A stretch of 52,189 bases of DNA from assembly GCA_946480295.1 (NCBI GenBank), contig CAMLIT010000015.1, positions 1-52,189 of the forward strand, in the 5' to 3' direction. Positions 25,426-36,200 of this stretch are shown in pieces; positions within the stretch are counted from its first letter, which is position 1, and each line of letters opens with the position of its first letter. Position numbers and translations under genes: made by a program. The notes under the pieces were generated by a model. It ran no database searches. It saw only the letters and a list, made by a program, of their open reading frames with translations, and was not told the origin of the DNA. Source of the stretch: an uncultured Gemmatimonadota bacterium. GTDB lineage: Bacteria > Gemmatimonadota > Gemmatimonadetes > Gemmatimonadales > Gemmatimonadaceae.

Positions 25426-28400
25426 ATGACCCCTCCGACGATCTACAGTCTGTGCGACCCAAGGCCGGATGTACTGGCCGGGGCCGTCACTGAATCCGAC
25501 TTCGCCGCCGACCTGGCGCAGGTCGTCCGCGGGACGGCCCCGGAAGAGTACCGGGACCCTGCTCGCTTCTTCGAGAACACCTACCCAACCCGCGGGCTCA
25601 AGAATCTCCTCGCGAACGTCTGTCGTCGTCTCAGCGGCGCCGGCGGCGAGGCCGCGTCGATCTTCCGGCTCGACACGCAGTTCGGTGGCGGTAAGACCCA
25701 CGGCCTCATCGCGCTCGTTCACGCGGCGCGAGGCATGTCGGGTGTCTCGAACGTGGCCGAGTTCATCGACCCCGCCCTCCTGCCGAAGGGGAAGATCCGG
25801 ATCGCCGCGTACGATGGCGAGAATGCCGATCCACTCAACGGCCGGACCATGGACGACGGCATCCGCGCCTACACGCCATGGGGCGAGATCGCCTGCGCCC
25901 TCGCCGGCAAGGCGGGATACGACCGCGTGCGCCTCAGCGACGAGCAGCGCGTCTCACCAGGGGCCGACACGCTGCGGGAGCTGTTCGGCGGGGAGCCGAC
26001 GCTGATCCTGCTCGACGAGCTCTCGGTGTACCTGCGCAAGGTGAAGGGCATCGCCGGGGCGCGCGACCAGCTCTCGGCGTTCCTCACGTCGCTCTTCAAG
26101 GCGGTCGAGGGGACGCCGAACGCCGCGCTCGTCTACACGCTGGCAGTTGGGAAGGACAGCCGCGCCTCGGACGCATACAGCGACGAGAACGAGTTCATCG
26201 CCGACCGCATGGCCGAAGCGGAGAGCATCTCCGCCCGAAAGGCCACGCTGCTCAACCCCACGGAGGACGACGAGACGGCGCATGTTCTCCGGCGGCGCCT
26301 GTTCGGTTGCGTGGACGAGGCGAAGGTGCCGGCGGTCATCGACGCATATCGCGCGATCTGGAAGCAGCACGAAGGCGCACTGTCCCCCGAGGCCATGAGG
26401 CCAGAGACGGTCGAGGCCTTCCGCGCGTCGTATCCGCTGCACCCCGAGGTGCTCGACACGCTGACCGAGAAGGCGGCGACGCTGTCGAACTTCCAGCGCG
26501 TCCGCGGCATGCTTCGCTTGCTGGCTCGCACCATCGGGCGCCTGTGGCAGACCAGGCCCGCCGATGCGTACGCGATTCACCTCCACCACATCGACCTCGG
26601 GTACGAGCCGATCCGGCAGGAGATCGTCACGCGGCTTCAGCAGGGGCAGTACGATCCCGCACTCAAGCGCGACATCGCCGGCAAGGACGGCGACCCGGCC
26701 CTGGCCCAGCAGATCGACGCGGAGCACTACAAGGGCTTGCCGCCGTACACCACGTACGTCGCGCGGACGATCTTCCTGCACACCCTGGCGTTCAACGACC
26801 AGCTTCGCGGCATCACGCCGGAGCATCTGAGGTTCTCGGTCGTCGGGCCCGGCACGGATGTGAGCTTCGTCGACGACGCCCGGAAGCGCTTCGTGGCCGA
26901 GTCAGCGTTTCTCGACGATCGGCCAGGGGCGCCGCTCCGCTTCCTTGCCGAGGCGAACCTCACGCAGATCATCCGCCGGCAGGAGGCACAGGTGGATGCG
27001 GAGGAGGTGCGTGCGCAGCTACGCGACCGGATCAAGCACATCTTCGCCGGGAGCGGCTCGGCCGTGTTCAATCTCGTGCCGTTCCCCGGGGGCCCGTACG
27101 AGGTGCCGGACGAGGTGGGCGACGGCCGGCCGTTGCTCGTGCTGCTCGGATACGACGCCGTCTCGGTGGGCGGCATGGTCGACGCGGTGCCGCACCTCGT
27201 CGAGCGGATCTTCAAGCACAAGGGCGCGGACGAGAAGTCGCTCCGGATCAACCGGAACGCCCTGGTGTTCCTGGTTGTCGACGAGGCGCGGAAGGAAGAG
27301 ATGCGGCACAGAGTCGTGCGCCGCCTCGCGCTCCACGAGCTGAGGAAGCCGGAACGCATCGGCGAGCTCGCCGAGCACCAGCAGGCCAAGGTGCGCGAGC
27401 TCGAAGGGCGCTCGGAGCAGGAAGTCGCGGTTGCCATCCAGCAGTGCTACCGCCATGTCTTCTACCCTTCGCGCGCGGACCGGGTGATCGAAAGCGTGGA
27501 CCTGGGCCATACGGCGATCGACGTGCCGTCGGCGAGCGCCAGCCCTGGCGCGGGCCAGGCCCAGGTGGTGCGCGCGCTGCGGGACAGCAAGAAGCTCCGC
27601 ACGCCCGAGGACGAGCCAGACTCGCCGGCATACATCCGCGACCGCACGCCACTCAAGAAGGGCGAGATCACCACGCGCTCGCTCCGTGAGGAGTTCCGCC
27701 GCGACCCCACGCTCCCGATGCTCGTCGGCGACGACGTCTTCATTCGTGGCATCCGGCGAGGCATCGAACAGGGTGAGTATGTGTACCGGCGGGGTGACCT
27801 GCTGTACGGCCCCGGCGATCCGCAGGCGAGCATCGTGGTCGATGAGCAGTCCACGATCTTCACCATGGCTTTTGCCAAGGAGAAGGGCATCTGGCCCCGG
27901 CCTGTGCCGAAGCCTCCGGCGCCGACGCCCGGCCCGGGCACTGTGGGCGGGTGGACGGGGGCCGCGGGAACGGGCACCGGAGGGGGCATGGTGACGGAGT
28001 CCCCTGTCGCCTCGCCGCCTGTGACGGTCCCGCCGCAGGACCTGCTCGTGGCGGAGGGTGTGTTGAAGGAGGCCTTGGCGCACCTCTGGGAGAAGGCGCG
28101 TGCGCGGAAGCTCCCACAGGTCCATCTGCTGAGAATCCGGATGTTCGACGCGGGCGACGCGTTCAAGCTGCTCGGTGTGCTGTCTGCCGTACCCGGTGCG
28201 ACGAAGCACGTGAAGCTCGAGGGCGGCTACGAGACAATCGAGGGTGGCCGGCTCGAAATGGAATTCGAGGGACCGGCGACGGACGCGCAGGCGCTCAAGG
28301 AGTTCCTCGATCCGCAGCTCCGCGCGGCCAAGGAGAAGACGCTGAACGCGGAGTTCGCGTTGCAGTTCAACGATGGGCTGTCGATGACCGGGGACGCGCC

Positions 28401-28503
28401 GGAGCGCCTGAGCGAGCGGCTCACGCGCTACGCCGCGGGCGCGGCGTACGTGACGGCGAGCGCGGAGACAAAGCAGGGAGCACCGGTGGAGGCGAAGGCG
28501 TGA
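25426..28503 (+). CDS. DUF499-family AAA+-like ATPase of a methylation-linked defence system
   Basis: 1,025 residues from ATG 25426. The N-terminal ATPase has Walker A QFGGGKTH (about 85-92) and Walker B LILLDEL (about 194-200), in the DUF499 context DTQFGGGKTHGL. Hydrophilic helical regions follow, then a Pro/Gly-rich linker (around residues 835-870) and a conserved C-terminal domain. DUF499 proteins (COG1483) recur beside DUF1156 methyltransferases (COG1743) and SNF2/PLD helicases in predicted antiviral systems; their role is probably ATP-driven DNA sensing or remodelling. An in-frame extension back to 25222 is open but not DUF499-like. The stop overlaps the next start by four bases (GTGA). 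Confidence 0.88.
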   Translation: MTPPTIYSLCDPRPDVLAGAVTESDFAADLAQVVRGTAPEEYRDPARFFENTYPTRGLKNLLANVCRRLSGAGGEAASIFRLDTQFGGGKTHGLIALVHAARGMSGVSNVAEFIDPALLPKGKIRIAAYDGENADPLNGRTMDDGIRAYTPWGEIACALAGKAGYDRVRLSDEQRVSPGADTLRELFGGEPTLILLDELSVYLRKVKGIAGARDQLSAFLTSLFKAVEGTPNAALVYTLAVGKDSRASDAYSDENEFIADRMAEAESISARKATLLNPTEDDETAHVLRRRLFGCVDEAKVPAVIDAYRAIWKQHEGALSPEAMRPETVEAFRASYPLHPEVLDTLTEKAATLSNFQRVRGMLRLLARTIGRLWQTRPADAYAIHLHHIDLGYEPIRQEIVTRLQQGQYDPALKRDIAGKDGDPALAQQIDAEHYKGLPPYTTYVARTIFLHTLAFNDQLRGITPEHLRFSVVGPGTDVSFVDDARKRFVAESAFLDDRPGAPLRFLAEANLTQIIRRQEAQVDAEEVRAQLRDRIKHIFAGSGSAVFNLVPFPGGPYEVPDEVGDGRPLLVLLGYDAVSVGGMVDAVPHLVERIFKHKGADEKSLRINRNALVFLVVDEARKEEMRHRVVRRLALHELRKPERIGELAEHQQAKVRELEGRSEQEVAVAIQQCYRHVFYPSRADRVIESVDLGHTAIDVPSASASPGAGQAQVVRALRDSKKLRTPEDEPDSPAYIRDRTPLKKGEITTRSLREEFRRDPTLPMLVGDDVFIRGIRRGIEQGEYVYRRGDLLYGPGDPQASIVVDEQSTIFTMAFAKEKGIWPRPVPKPPAPTPGPGTVGGWTGAAGTGTGGGMVTESPVASPPVTVPPQDLLVAEGVLKEALAHLWEKARARKLPQVHLLRIRMFDAGDAFKLLGVLSAVPGATKHVKLEGGYETIEGGRLEMEFEGPATDAQALKEFLDPQLRAAKEKTLNAEFALQFNDGLSMTGDAPERLSERLTRYAAGAAYVTASAETKQGAPVEAKA

Positions 28504-29015
28504 AGCGCGCGAAGCTGAAGATCGTCGAGATCGAGACGCCGGCGTCTGCGCCGCAGTACGAGTTGCGCGCGCGGACGTGGGCTGCGGGGGATGAAGAGCT
28601 GGAGGTCTGGCAGGTGCCGGCCCCGGCGACGCCGCACGTGCGGTCTGCCGTCCGCGTCGCCGGGCTGCGAGGGCGCAACCTCGCCCTGGTCCAGCACCGG
28701 GTGCTCCGGCGCCTGACGCAGGCCGGCGTGAAGCTGACGCCGCGGCGCGCACCCGAGCTGCTTATGGGAGAGCCGAGCGCGTACGCGATCTCGGAGCATC
28801 TGGCGCTGACGCTCGGCCTTCTCTTCCGGGCCCTGGCGCCGATGAGGAGCCGCGAGAACATGGTGCGGGTAGCCGAGGGGATCGAGGCGATGGGGCAGGA
28901 GGAGGCTGCGTACTGGCTGGGCATGGCGATGCACCGCGTGAACCCGCGACGGGTGCTGAGCGCGCTCAGGATGTTGCTGACCGATCCAGCTCGGCCAACG
29001 GAGAACGGTTGGTGA
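28500..29015 (+). CDS. Small partner protein of the DUF499/DUF1156 system
   Basis: 171 residues starting at GTG within the upstream stop (GTGA). It is basic at the N-terminus, then mixed alpha/beta; residues 95-150 are helical ([33 protein letters not shown]). Small proteins occupy this slot between DUF499 and DUF1156 in related loci. It may correspond to the family now called DUF7680, which I cannot verify. Tight coupling on both sides (GTGA overlaps) suggests fixed stoichiometry in a complex with the ATPase or methyltransferase. No catalytic motif is visible. Confidence 0.75.
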   Translation: MKRAKLKIVEIETPASAPQYELRARTWAAGDEELEVWQVPAPATPHVRSAVRVAGLRGRNLALVQHRVLRRLTQAGVKLTPRRAPELLMGEPSAYAISEHLALTLGLLFRALAPMRSRENMVRVAEGIEAMGQEEAAYWLGMAMHRVNPRRVLSALRMLLTDPARPTENGW

Positions 29016-31972
29016 GCGCAGAACGGCTGATCGAGCGGTGGCTGCCGATCGCAGCCATCGGCGAGGAGAGCGTGCGGGAGCGACGGTCGATGACGGCTCT
29101 CCCACCGACGTACTACCTGCACGTCTGGTGGGCGCGGCGGCCGCTGGTCGCGTCGCGCGCTGCCGTACTCGCGTCATTGTTGCCGGCGGATGCTGACCAC
29201 GAGCGGTTCATGCACGTGCTGGGAATCCACGGCGATCCGATTGCGTCCCGTCGGCGCATCGACCTTGCGAAACGGACTGGGGTGCGATTTGAGGGCGATG
29301 CTTATTCGTACGATCGAGCCTTCAAGTACGTGCCCAGCGATGCCGACCGAGTGTGGATGACGGCCGAGATGGAAAGGTCAGGCGCCGTACAGCCTCTTGT
29401 ACTCGATCCGACGGCAGGCGGCGGAAGTATCCCGTTCGAGACGGCACGACTCGGCTTCGCAGCGGTTGCGAACGATCTGAATCCGGTGGCGGCACTCATC
29501 GAGCGCGCGACGATTGAATGGCCCGTGAAGTATGGACTCGCGGTGCATCGCGAGTTCGTGAAGCTTGCCGAGGAGTACGTGAAGCGGCGAGAGGTGTGTC
29601 TTGCTCCCTACTTCCCGCCAGAGCCTGACCCGAATGCGATTCCGACGAACTACCTCTGGGCACGCACCATCACGTGCCCCTACTGCGATGGAACGATTCC
29701 TCTCTCGCCCAACTGGCGACTGGCGCCCGACGGTACGGGCGTGCGTCTCCAGCCCGAAGTTAAGAGTGGGCCGGGCTCGGCGCGCCGGCGCTGCCGATTC
29801 GAGATCGTCAGATCGGTAAAGCAGCAGTCCGCCGGCACAGTGGCCGACGGCGATGCAACGTGCCCGTTCCCCGATTGCGGGCGCGTGGTGGATGGCGATG
29901 AAGTGAAGCGCCAGGCGCAGGCGGGCGCCATGGGCGAGCAACTCTTCGCCGTGGTGTACAAGCGGCGCGTAGTTTCGAAGTCGAAGAGCGGCAGGCCGCG
30001 CGAAAAGTGGGTGCGCGGCTATCGCGCGCCGCGCCCGGCGGACGACAACTCGGCCGAGATCACCGCGCGCCTCGAAGAGAAGATGCCGGAGTGGGAGGCG
30101 CTTGATCTGGTGCCGAACGAGGCAATTCCCGCCGGTAACAAGACAAACGAGCCGCGTCGCTACGGGATGCGCGCTTGGAGCGAGGTCTTCTCGCCGCGGC
30201 AATTGCTCGGGCACGCGACCGCGGTCGGTATCTATCGCGCACTGCTCGAAGAAGAAGAGCGCGGGGGCGCACTCAGCGACGTGCGGAGGGCGGCCTTCGG
30301 GTATCTCGCGCTGTCGCTGGACAAGATGCTCAACTACAACTCGCGCATGTCAGTATGGATGTCCGTGCGGGAGGTCGTGGCCAATACGTTCAATAGGCAC
30401 GACTTCGCGTTCGCGTGGTCCCATGCCGAGATGGCGCCGCTCATAGTCGGTCTTGGCCACGATTGGGCAATTGAACAGACCGCGAAGTGCATCGAGGAGC
30501 TGGTCGGGCTCACGCGCCCCGACATCGACGTGAAGGCCGCGCGGAAGAACACCGTGGCCCCGGGACTCTTCGACGGCGCACCTTTTGTCCCGCCACCGGT
30601 TACGATCACGTGCCGCTCCGCTGACGATCTTACGCACGTGGCGGACGAGAGCGTGGACGCGGTGGTGATGGACCCGCCGTACTACGACAACGTCATGTAC
30701 GCAGAACTGTCGGACTTCTTCTACGTCTGGCTCAAGCGCACAGCGGGGCACGTCTTTCCGGAGCTGTTCACCCGGACCCTAACGGACAAGGAGAACGAGG
30801 CGGTCGCCAACCCCGCAAAATTCCCGGACCAGGCGGGCGCCCGGAAACTGGCCGCGCGCGACTACCAGGAGCGCATGGCCGCCATCTTCGCCGAGTGCCG
30901 GCGTGTGCTCAAGCGCGATGGCGTGATGACGCTGATGTTCACGCACAAGGCCACCGGTGCCTGGGACGCACTCACCACGGGGCTCATGCAGGCTGGCTTC
31001 ACGATCACCGCGAGCTGGCCGATCAACACCGAAGCCGAGGGGTCGCTGCACATCAAGGACAAGTCGGCGGCGAACAGCACGATCTTTCTCGTCTGCCGGC
31101 CACGCCCCGTGGCGCGGCACGACGACGAGGTGCGCTACTGGGAAGATGTCGAGCCGCGGGTCGCGCGCGCCGTCCGTCGGCGCGTCGAAGAGTTCCAGAA
31201 GGCCGGCATCGGCGGGGTGGATCTCTACCTCGCGTCGTTCGGCCCCGCACTCGAGGAGTTCAGCAAGCACTGGCCACTTAAGCGCGGCACGCCGGCCCCG
31301 CAGCCCGAGGCGCGGCGGCGGCGCAAGCAGCAGGAGCTGTTCGAGGAGGCATGGGACCCGTACGCCGTCAGCCCCGAGGACGCGCTGAACGCTGCGCGCC
31401 GCGAGGTAAAGCGCTGGCGCCTGGAGCAGCTCACTCACCTCAAGACCCGCGCGGAGCTCGACCCGCTCACCTCGTTCTTCGTTCTGGCGTGGGACGCATT
31501 CCGCGCGCCGGTGTTCCCGTACGACGAAGCGTTGCGCCTCGCGCGCGCGGTGGGTGTGGACCTCGACACCGAGGTGGTCGGCCGCGTGGCCGAGAAGAAA
31601 GGGAGCGACGTGCGCCTCTGGGATAGCGGCACGCGGGCGGCGAAGCACGCGCTCGGCCCCGTGGACGGCTCGCGGGCCTGGTTGGATGCCATCCACCACG
31701 CCGCGCACATGGCACGTCTTCGGACGCTCGACGCGGCCAAGGAGATGCTCGACAAGGCGGGCGTCAGCGGCGATCCGCAGTTCTTTGCCGCGCTCGAAGC
31801 CGTGCTCGAGGTGCTCCCCGTCGGGAAGGCGTTCAGCGGCGTGGAGCTGGACGGTGACCTCGCCGCCAGCGGGAGCGACTTCGAGGCGCTGGAGAAGCTC
31901 CGACGGTTGGCGTACTCGGCGCAGGTAGACGAGCCGAAGCAGCTCGAGATGTGGGCGGAGGCATCGCCGTGA
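29012..31972 (+). CDS. DUF1156 adenine-specific DNA methyltransferase with zinc ribbon
   Basis: 986 residues from GTG 29012 (TTG 29009 is also possible). The N-terminal DUF1156 signature is [20 protein letters not shown] followed by [17 protein letters not shown]-binding motif I is [14 protein letters not shown] (about 132-145). A four-cysteine zinc ribbon is split between CPYC (222-225) and CPFPDC (284-289). The catalytic motif IV DPPYYDN lies near 554-560, marking an N6-adenine or N4-cytosine enzyme. The C-terminal 300 residues are helical and may bind target DNA or partners. It is the likely self-marking enzyme of the system. Coupled to the upstream gene by a GTGA overlap; 93 bp separate it from the Xre gene. 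Confidence 0.92.
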   Translation: MSAERLIERWLPIAAIGEESVRERRSMTALPPTYYLHVWWARRPLVASRAAVLASLLPADADHERFMHVLGIHGDPIASRRRIDLAKRTGVRFEGDAYSYDRAFKYVPSDADRVWMTAEMERSGAVQPLVLDPTAGGGSIPFETARLGFAAVANDLNPVAALIERATIEWPVKYGLAVHREFVKLAEEYVKRREVCLAPYFPPEPDPNAIPTNYLWARTITCPYCDGTIPLSPNWRLAPDGTGVRLQPEVKSGPGSARRRCRFEIVRSVKQQSAGTVADGDATCPFPDCGRVVDGDEVKRQAQAGAMGEQLFAVVYKRRVVSKSKSGRPREKWVRGYRAPRPADDNSAEITARLEEKMPEWEALDLVPNEAIPAGNKTNEPRRYGMRAWSEVFSPRQLLGHATAVGIYRALLEEEERGGALSDVRRAAFGYLALSLDKMLNYNSRMSVWMSVREVVANTFNRHDFAFAWSHAEMAPLIVGLGHDWAIEQTAKCIEELVGLTRPDIDVKAARKNTVAPGLFDGAPFVPPPVTITCRSADDLTHVADESVDAVVMDPPYYDNVMYAELSDFFYVWLKRTAGHVFPELFTRTLTDKENEAVANPAKFPDQAGARKLAARDYQERMAAIFAECRRVLKRDGVMTLMFTHKATGAWDALTTGLMQAGFTITASWPINTEAEGSLHIKDKSAANSTIFLVCRPRPVARHDDEVRYWEDVEPRVARAVRRRVEEFQKAGIGGVDLYLASFGPALEEFSKHWPLKRGTPAPQPEARRRRKQQELFEEAWDPYAVSPEDALNAARREVKRWRLEQLTHLKTRAELDPLTSFFVLAWDAFRAPVFPYDEALRLARAVGVDLDTEVVGRVAEKKGSDVRLWDSGTRAAKHALGPVDGSRAWLDAIHHAAHMARLRTLDAAKEMLDKAGVSGDPQFFAALEAVLEVLPVGKAFSGVELDGDLAASGSDFEALEKLRRLAYSAQVDEPKQLEMWAEASP

Positions 31973-32015
31973 GACCGATCACAATCGACGGTGTCAGGGG
32001 GACCGGCTGGCGGTT

Positions 32016-32055
32016 GAGGCCTTGCATTTGCAAGGTCTCGCCCACAACGTGTGGG
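32016..32055. promoter_or_regulatory. Tandem inverted repeats upstream of the Xre/RES pair
   Basis: CCTTGC-ATTT-GCAAGG (32020-32035), extended by GAG/CTC, lies about 30 bp before the Xre start. CCCACA-acg-TGTGGG (32041-32055) runs into the ribosome-binding site. The first resembles an autoregulatory operator; the second could hide the ribosome-binding site in a hairpin. Confidence 0.55.
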
Positions 32056-32065
32056 AGGAGGAGCC

Positions 32066-32419
32066 ATGGCCACCACGACAGGAGCCCATTTCGACGTCCG
32101 CTCGCTCGACCGGATCCACGACAAGCTCAACTTGGAGTGGAGTCAGCTCGCGGCGACGATCGGCGTGGATCAGAGCACGCTTTACCGGTGGCGCCAGCAC
32201 GAGGCGGCGCCACGGCCATTGGCGTTGAGTCGGATCGCGCAGCTTGGCGAGTTGATGCAACTGTTGACCCGCGTCTTTGCGGGGCCCGACCTTGCCAGAC
32301 AGTGGCTCTCGACATCCCGTCCCGAGATGCTCAGCGGCAAGACGCCGCTGACGACCATGACGGAGGGGCGGATCGACCGAGTTCTGACGGTGCTACACTT
32401 CCTCGCGCGCGGCGCGTAG
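32066..32419 (+). CDS. Xre-type antitoxin with MbcA/ParS-like toxin-binding domain
   Basis: 117 residues. An N-terminal helix-turn-helix (WSQLAATIGVDQSTLYRWR, about 28-46) is followed by a short helical domain whose pattern (LGELMQLLTRVFAGPDLARQWL) matches the MbcA/ParS/Xre C-terminal domain that caps RES toxins. Such antitoxins bind the toxin active site and repress their own promoter. A strong ribosome-binding site (GGAGGAG) precedes ATG 32066. It is followed by the RES gene after 55 bp, in the usual antitoxin-toxin order. Confidence 0.85.
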   Translation: MATTTGAHFDVRSLDRIHDKLNLEWSQLAATIGVDQSTLYRWRQHEAAPRPLALSRIAQLGELMQLLTRVFAGPDLARQWLSTSRPEMLSGKTPLTTMTEGRIDRVLTVLHFLARGA

Positions 32420-32474
32420 CTGGGATCCTTCGTCATCGGCCGGGCGCCACGGTCCACCGCCTCGCGAAGGCGCT

Positions 32475-33074
32475 GTGACGGCTGCCATGTTCGATGACGC
32501 CGAGGACGGCGTGACCTGGGTCGGCTTCCCGCTAGAAGTCGTGCGGACGCTCGACACCGTCTATCTCGACCAGGCTCGCGCAAATTTCGACGACTACGTG
32601 CACGGCACGCTCTCCGCGAGTCAGGCCGCTGGAGGCCGATTCAATCCGCCGGGTGAATTCGGCGCTCTCTACACAGCGAGCGATGACGACACTGCTTGGG
32701 CCGAGGTCGCAGCGCGGTTCCGTCGCCAAGGTGTGGATGCGCTACCGCCACGCATGGGGCTACTCAGGATCGTCGTGCTGCGCGGCCGCTACGTCGACCT
32801 CTCGGATCCCGCTACGTGCCGGCAATGGGATGCGGTTAACACCTCACTCGCCGCGGAGGAAGCAACGCCCGAGCAGCGCGAACACTGCTGGGACCTGGCG
32901 CGGGCCGTCCGCGCTGTCGCTGACTTCCTCATGAGCCAGTCGGCACGCTCGGCGGGACGCAACATCCCGCTCTTCCCCGACCGCAGCAACAGCGGAATGC
33001 GCCTGGAACTGCAATCCGCCGAACTGCGGCCGGTACCACCGCACCTGGCGCAGCAACCGACGGAGCGATGGTGA
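32475..33074 (+). CDS. RES-domain toxin (NAD-degrading family)
   Basis: 199 residues. GGRFNPPGEFGALYTASD (about 53-70) holds the conserved Arg55 of the RES motif. Glu77 sits in TAWAEV, and the serine lies in the later LMSQSARSAG region. RES toxins bound to Xre antitoxins deplete cellular NAD+ and stop growth. The position is unusual: it lies inside a defence operon, between the methyltransferase and helicase genes. GTG 32475 or ATG 32487 could start translation. A 10-bp stem hairpin (33171-33193) follows the gene. Confidence 0.88.
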   Translation: MTAAMFDDAEDGVTWVGFPLEVVRTLDTVYLDQARANFDDYVHGTLSASQAAGGRFNPPGEFGALYTASDDDTAWAEVAARFRRQGVDALPPRMGLLRIVVLRGRYVDLSDPATCRQWDAVNTSLAAEEATPEQREHCWDLARAVRAVADFLMSQSARSAGRNIPLFPDRSNSGMRLELQSAELRPVPPHLAQQPTERW

Positions 33075-33170
33075 ATGGCTAGCGGTAGGTCGTGACGATG
33101 GGCCATCAGGCAACCTGGGGAGCCGACGACGTTGATCACGGCTGCGGCGACTTGGTCCGCCTCACCGTTA

Positions 33171-33193
33171 ATGGCTCGCGTATCGTGAGCCAT
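33171..33193. terminator. Hairpin between RES toxin and helicase genes
   Basis: ATGGCTC pairs with GAGCCAT and continues inward as three further pairs (one G-T) around a 3-nt loop. No T-run follows, so it may attenuate rather than end transcription, or be an operator. It overlaps the alternative helicase start at 33192. Confidence 0.45.
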
Positions 33194-33275
33194 GACTCCC
33201 CGTTTCGTTTCCGCAGCGCTGCCGATCCGTCACACCGGTTCGCGTTTTCGCGCGCCGACACCGTCGGGGGCGCCC

Positions 33276-36200
33276 GTGAGTAGCCTCACGGACCGTTCGT
33301 GGCGACTCAAGTACACGCCCGATGACGGTGACCTCGTCGCGCAGTTCTACGTGCCTGCGCTGGAGTGCGCGATCCAGTACGATCGTTCAACCGGGTACTT
33401 CTCGGCGCCGGCGCTCGCGCTCGCGATGCGCGGAATCGAGGGGCTGGTACGCAACGGTGGCCGCATGCGGCTCGTGGTCGGGTGCACGCTCGGTCCCGAG
33501 GAGGTCGCCGCAATCGAGAAGGGCGAGTCCCTCAAACAGTCGGTGGAGCGCCATCTCGCCGCGCACCCTCTCGAGCCGCCCGATCAGGCGGCGCACGATG
33601 CCTTGGAGCTCCTGGCCTGGATGATCGGGAACGGGATCCTCGAGGTGAAGGTCGCCGTGCCGTGCGACGTCAACCGGAAGCCCATGGCGGCTGACGGGAT
33701 CTTCCACGAGAAGGCCGGCGTCATCACGGACGTGGCCGGGAACCGCCTCGCGTTCAACGGGAGCATCAACGAGACGCCGGCGGGCTGGAAGCACAATTGG
33801 GAGAGCTTCCTGGTCCACACCTCGTGGAACGGCGGTGGCGACTACGTTGATCGCGAGATGGCAGACTTCGCGAGGATCTGGGCGAACAAGGCCAAGCGGG
33901 TCGTCACACTGAATGTGCCCGACGCGGTCCGAGAGGACATGCTGCGCTTCATGCCCGACTCGGACACGCCGGCGCGCCTCGTTCCAAGTGCGGAGCCGGA
34001 GGAGGAGACGCGGAGGTCAGCGCGGAGACCTCGAGGAGCCAACGCTCAGAAGGTCCCTGCGCCGGTCTCGGACCTCCGGAGGCAGGTGTGGAGCTACATC
34101 CGCCGAGCGCCGAAGCTCCCGCACGGGGGTGAGCGCGTGGGCGAGGCCACTTGTGCCGTCGAGCCGTGGCCGCACCAGGTCCACGCGTTCGAACGCCTCT
34201 ACGCCCGCGAGGCGCCACGGCTGCTCATAGCGGACGAGGTGGGGCTCGGGAAGACGATTCAGGCCGGGATGCTTCTCCGCCAGGCGTGGCTCGCGGGGCG
34301 CGCGAAGCGCGTTCTGATCCTCACGCCCGCCGCAGTAATGCGGCAGTGGCAGATCGAGCTACGCGAGAAGTTCAACCTGAACTGGCCCATCTACGACGAC
34401 GGGAAACTGGTCTGGTACCCGTCGCCCTCGCTGCGCGGGCACGTGGCGAGGTCGGTGAGCCGCAAGGACTGGCACAAAGAGCCGGTGGTCATCGCTTCGA
34501 GCCATCTCATGCGGCGAAAAGACCGCGTCCATGAGCTGTGCGAGGACGCGGAGCCGTGGGATCTCGTGGTGCTCGACGAAGCCCACCACGCGAGGCGCCG
34601 CGGCGCCGGTTCAGCCGCCGAGGAAGGTCCGAACGCGCTCCTGCGCCTCATGCGGCGGCTGCGCGAGCGCACCAGTGGGCTGGTCCTGCTCACGGCAACG
34701 CCGATGCAGGTGCACCCGATCGAGCTCTGGGATCTACTCGATCTCCTCGGGCTCCCAGCAGCGTGGGGCGCCGGGGCATTCCTACGGTTCTTTGAGCTCG
34801 TGGCGAAGCCGGCGCCATCGCACGCGGAGTTCGATGAGCTCGCGGAGATGTTCCGGACGGCGGAGCGCGCCTACGGCGAAGTCGGAACGGAGTCGCTCGC
34901 CCGCCTCGGCGTGACGAGCAAGCTGAAGGCGACCAAGATCCTGAAGGCACTGCGCGACGAATCCTCCATCCCTCGGAAATCGCTCGATTCTGATGGGCGA
35001 GTCGCGGCGATTCGCGTGATGCGCATGACAACGCCCGTGTCGAAGCTCGTGTCGCGCCACACGCGCGACCTCCTGCGGCGATACTTCAAGGCCGGCAAGA
35101 TCGCTACCCCGATCGCCGACCGCGACGTTCGCGACGAGTTCATTGAGATGACGCGGGCGGAGCGTGCCGTGTACGAGGCCGTCGAGGACTACATCTCCAG
35201 CACCTACAATCAGGCTGCCGTCGACGCGAAGAATGCGGTCGGGTTCGTGATGACCGTCTACCGCCGGCGACTGGCGAGCAGCTTCCGGGCGCTGCGCTGT
35301 ACCCTGGAGTCGCGGCTCGCCCCCATGGTCAGCACCGCGCCGGGCGTGCACGCCGGCGTGGCAGCCGCGGACGACGTCTCGGACGATGAGAGCCAGGACG
35401 AGGTGATGGACGCCGACGACGCGGCGGCTCTGGAGCGAGAAGCGCTGAAGCGGGAGGAACGATCCGCGATCGAGGGTTTGCTTCGTCGAGTGGCCGATCT
35501 ACCCGTCGACACCAAGGCGCAGCGCCTTACAGACGTCCTCGACGCATTGCGGCGCGACGGATACCCGCAGGCCATGGTGTTCACGCAGTTCACGGATACA
35601 ATGGACTTCCTGCGCGGCTATCTCGCCGCGCGTTCCGACGCGTCCATCCTGTGCTTCTCCGGGCGCGGAGGCGAGGCCATGGGAGCCGACGGCCGCTGGT
35701 ACGCCATCACGCGCGACGAGGTGAAGCGGCGCTTCCGCGAAGGCAAGGCGGACCTCCTGCTCTGCACCGATGCCGCCGCCGAAGGGCTGAACTTCCAGTT
35801 CTGCGGCGCCCTGGTGAACTACGACATGCCATGGAACCCGATGCGCGTGGAGCAGCGGATCGGACGCATCGACCGCCTCGGCCAGCAGCATGCGGTCGTG
35901 CGCATCGTGAACCTCCATTACCGCGATACGGTGGAGACCGATGTCTACATCGCGCTGCGGAAGCGGATCGGATTGTTCCAGTCCGTCGTGGGCCGGCTGC
36001 AGCCGATCCTGGCAGAGCTGCCGCGCACCATTTCCAGCACCGTGCTGCGCGGCGGGCGTGTAACGAAGGACGTTCGGGAGCGGGTCGCCTCGGAGGTCAC
36101 GAGCCGTGTCGACGCGCTTCAGGCCGAGCAAACGGGGCTCGATCTCGACCTGCTTGCCGATGACCTGCTAGACATGCCACGAAGGCCAGCGCCGGCGCTC

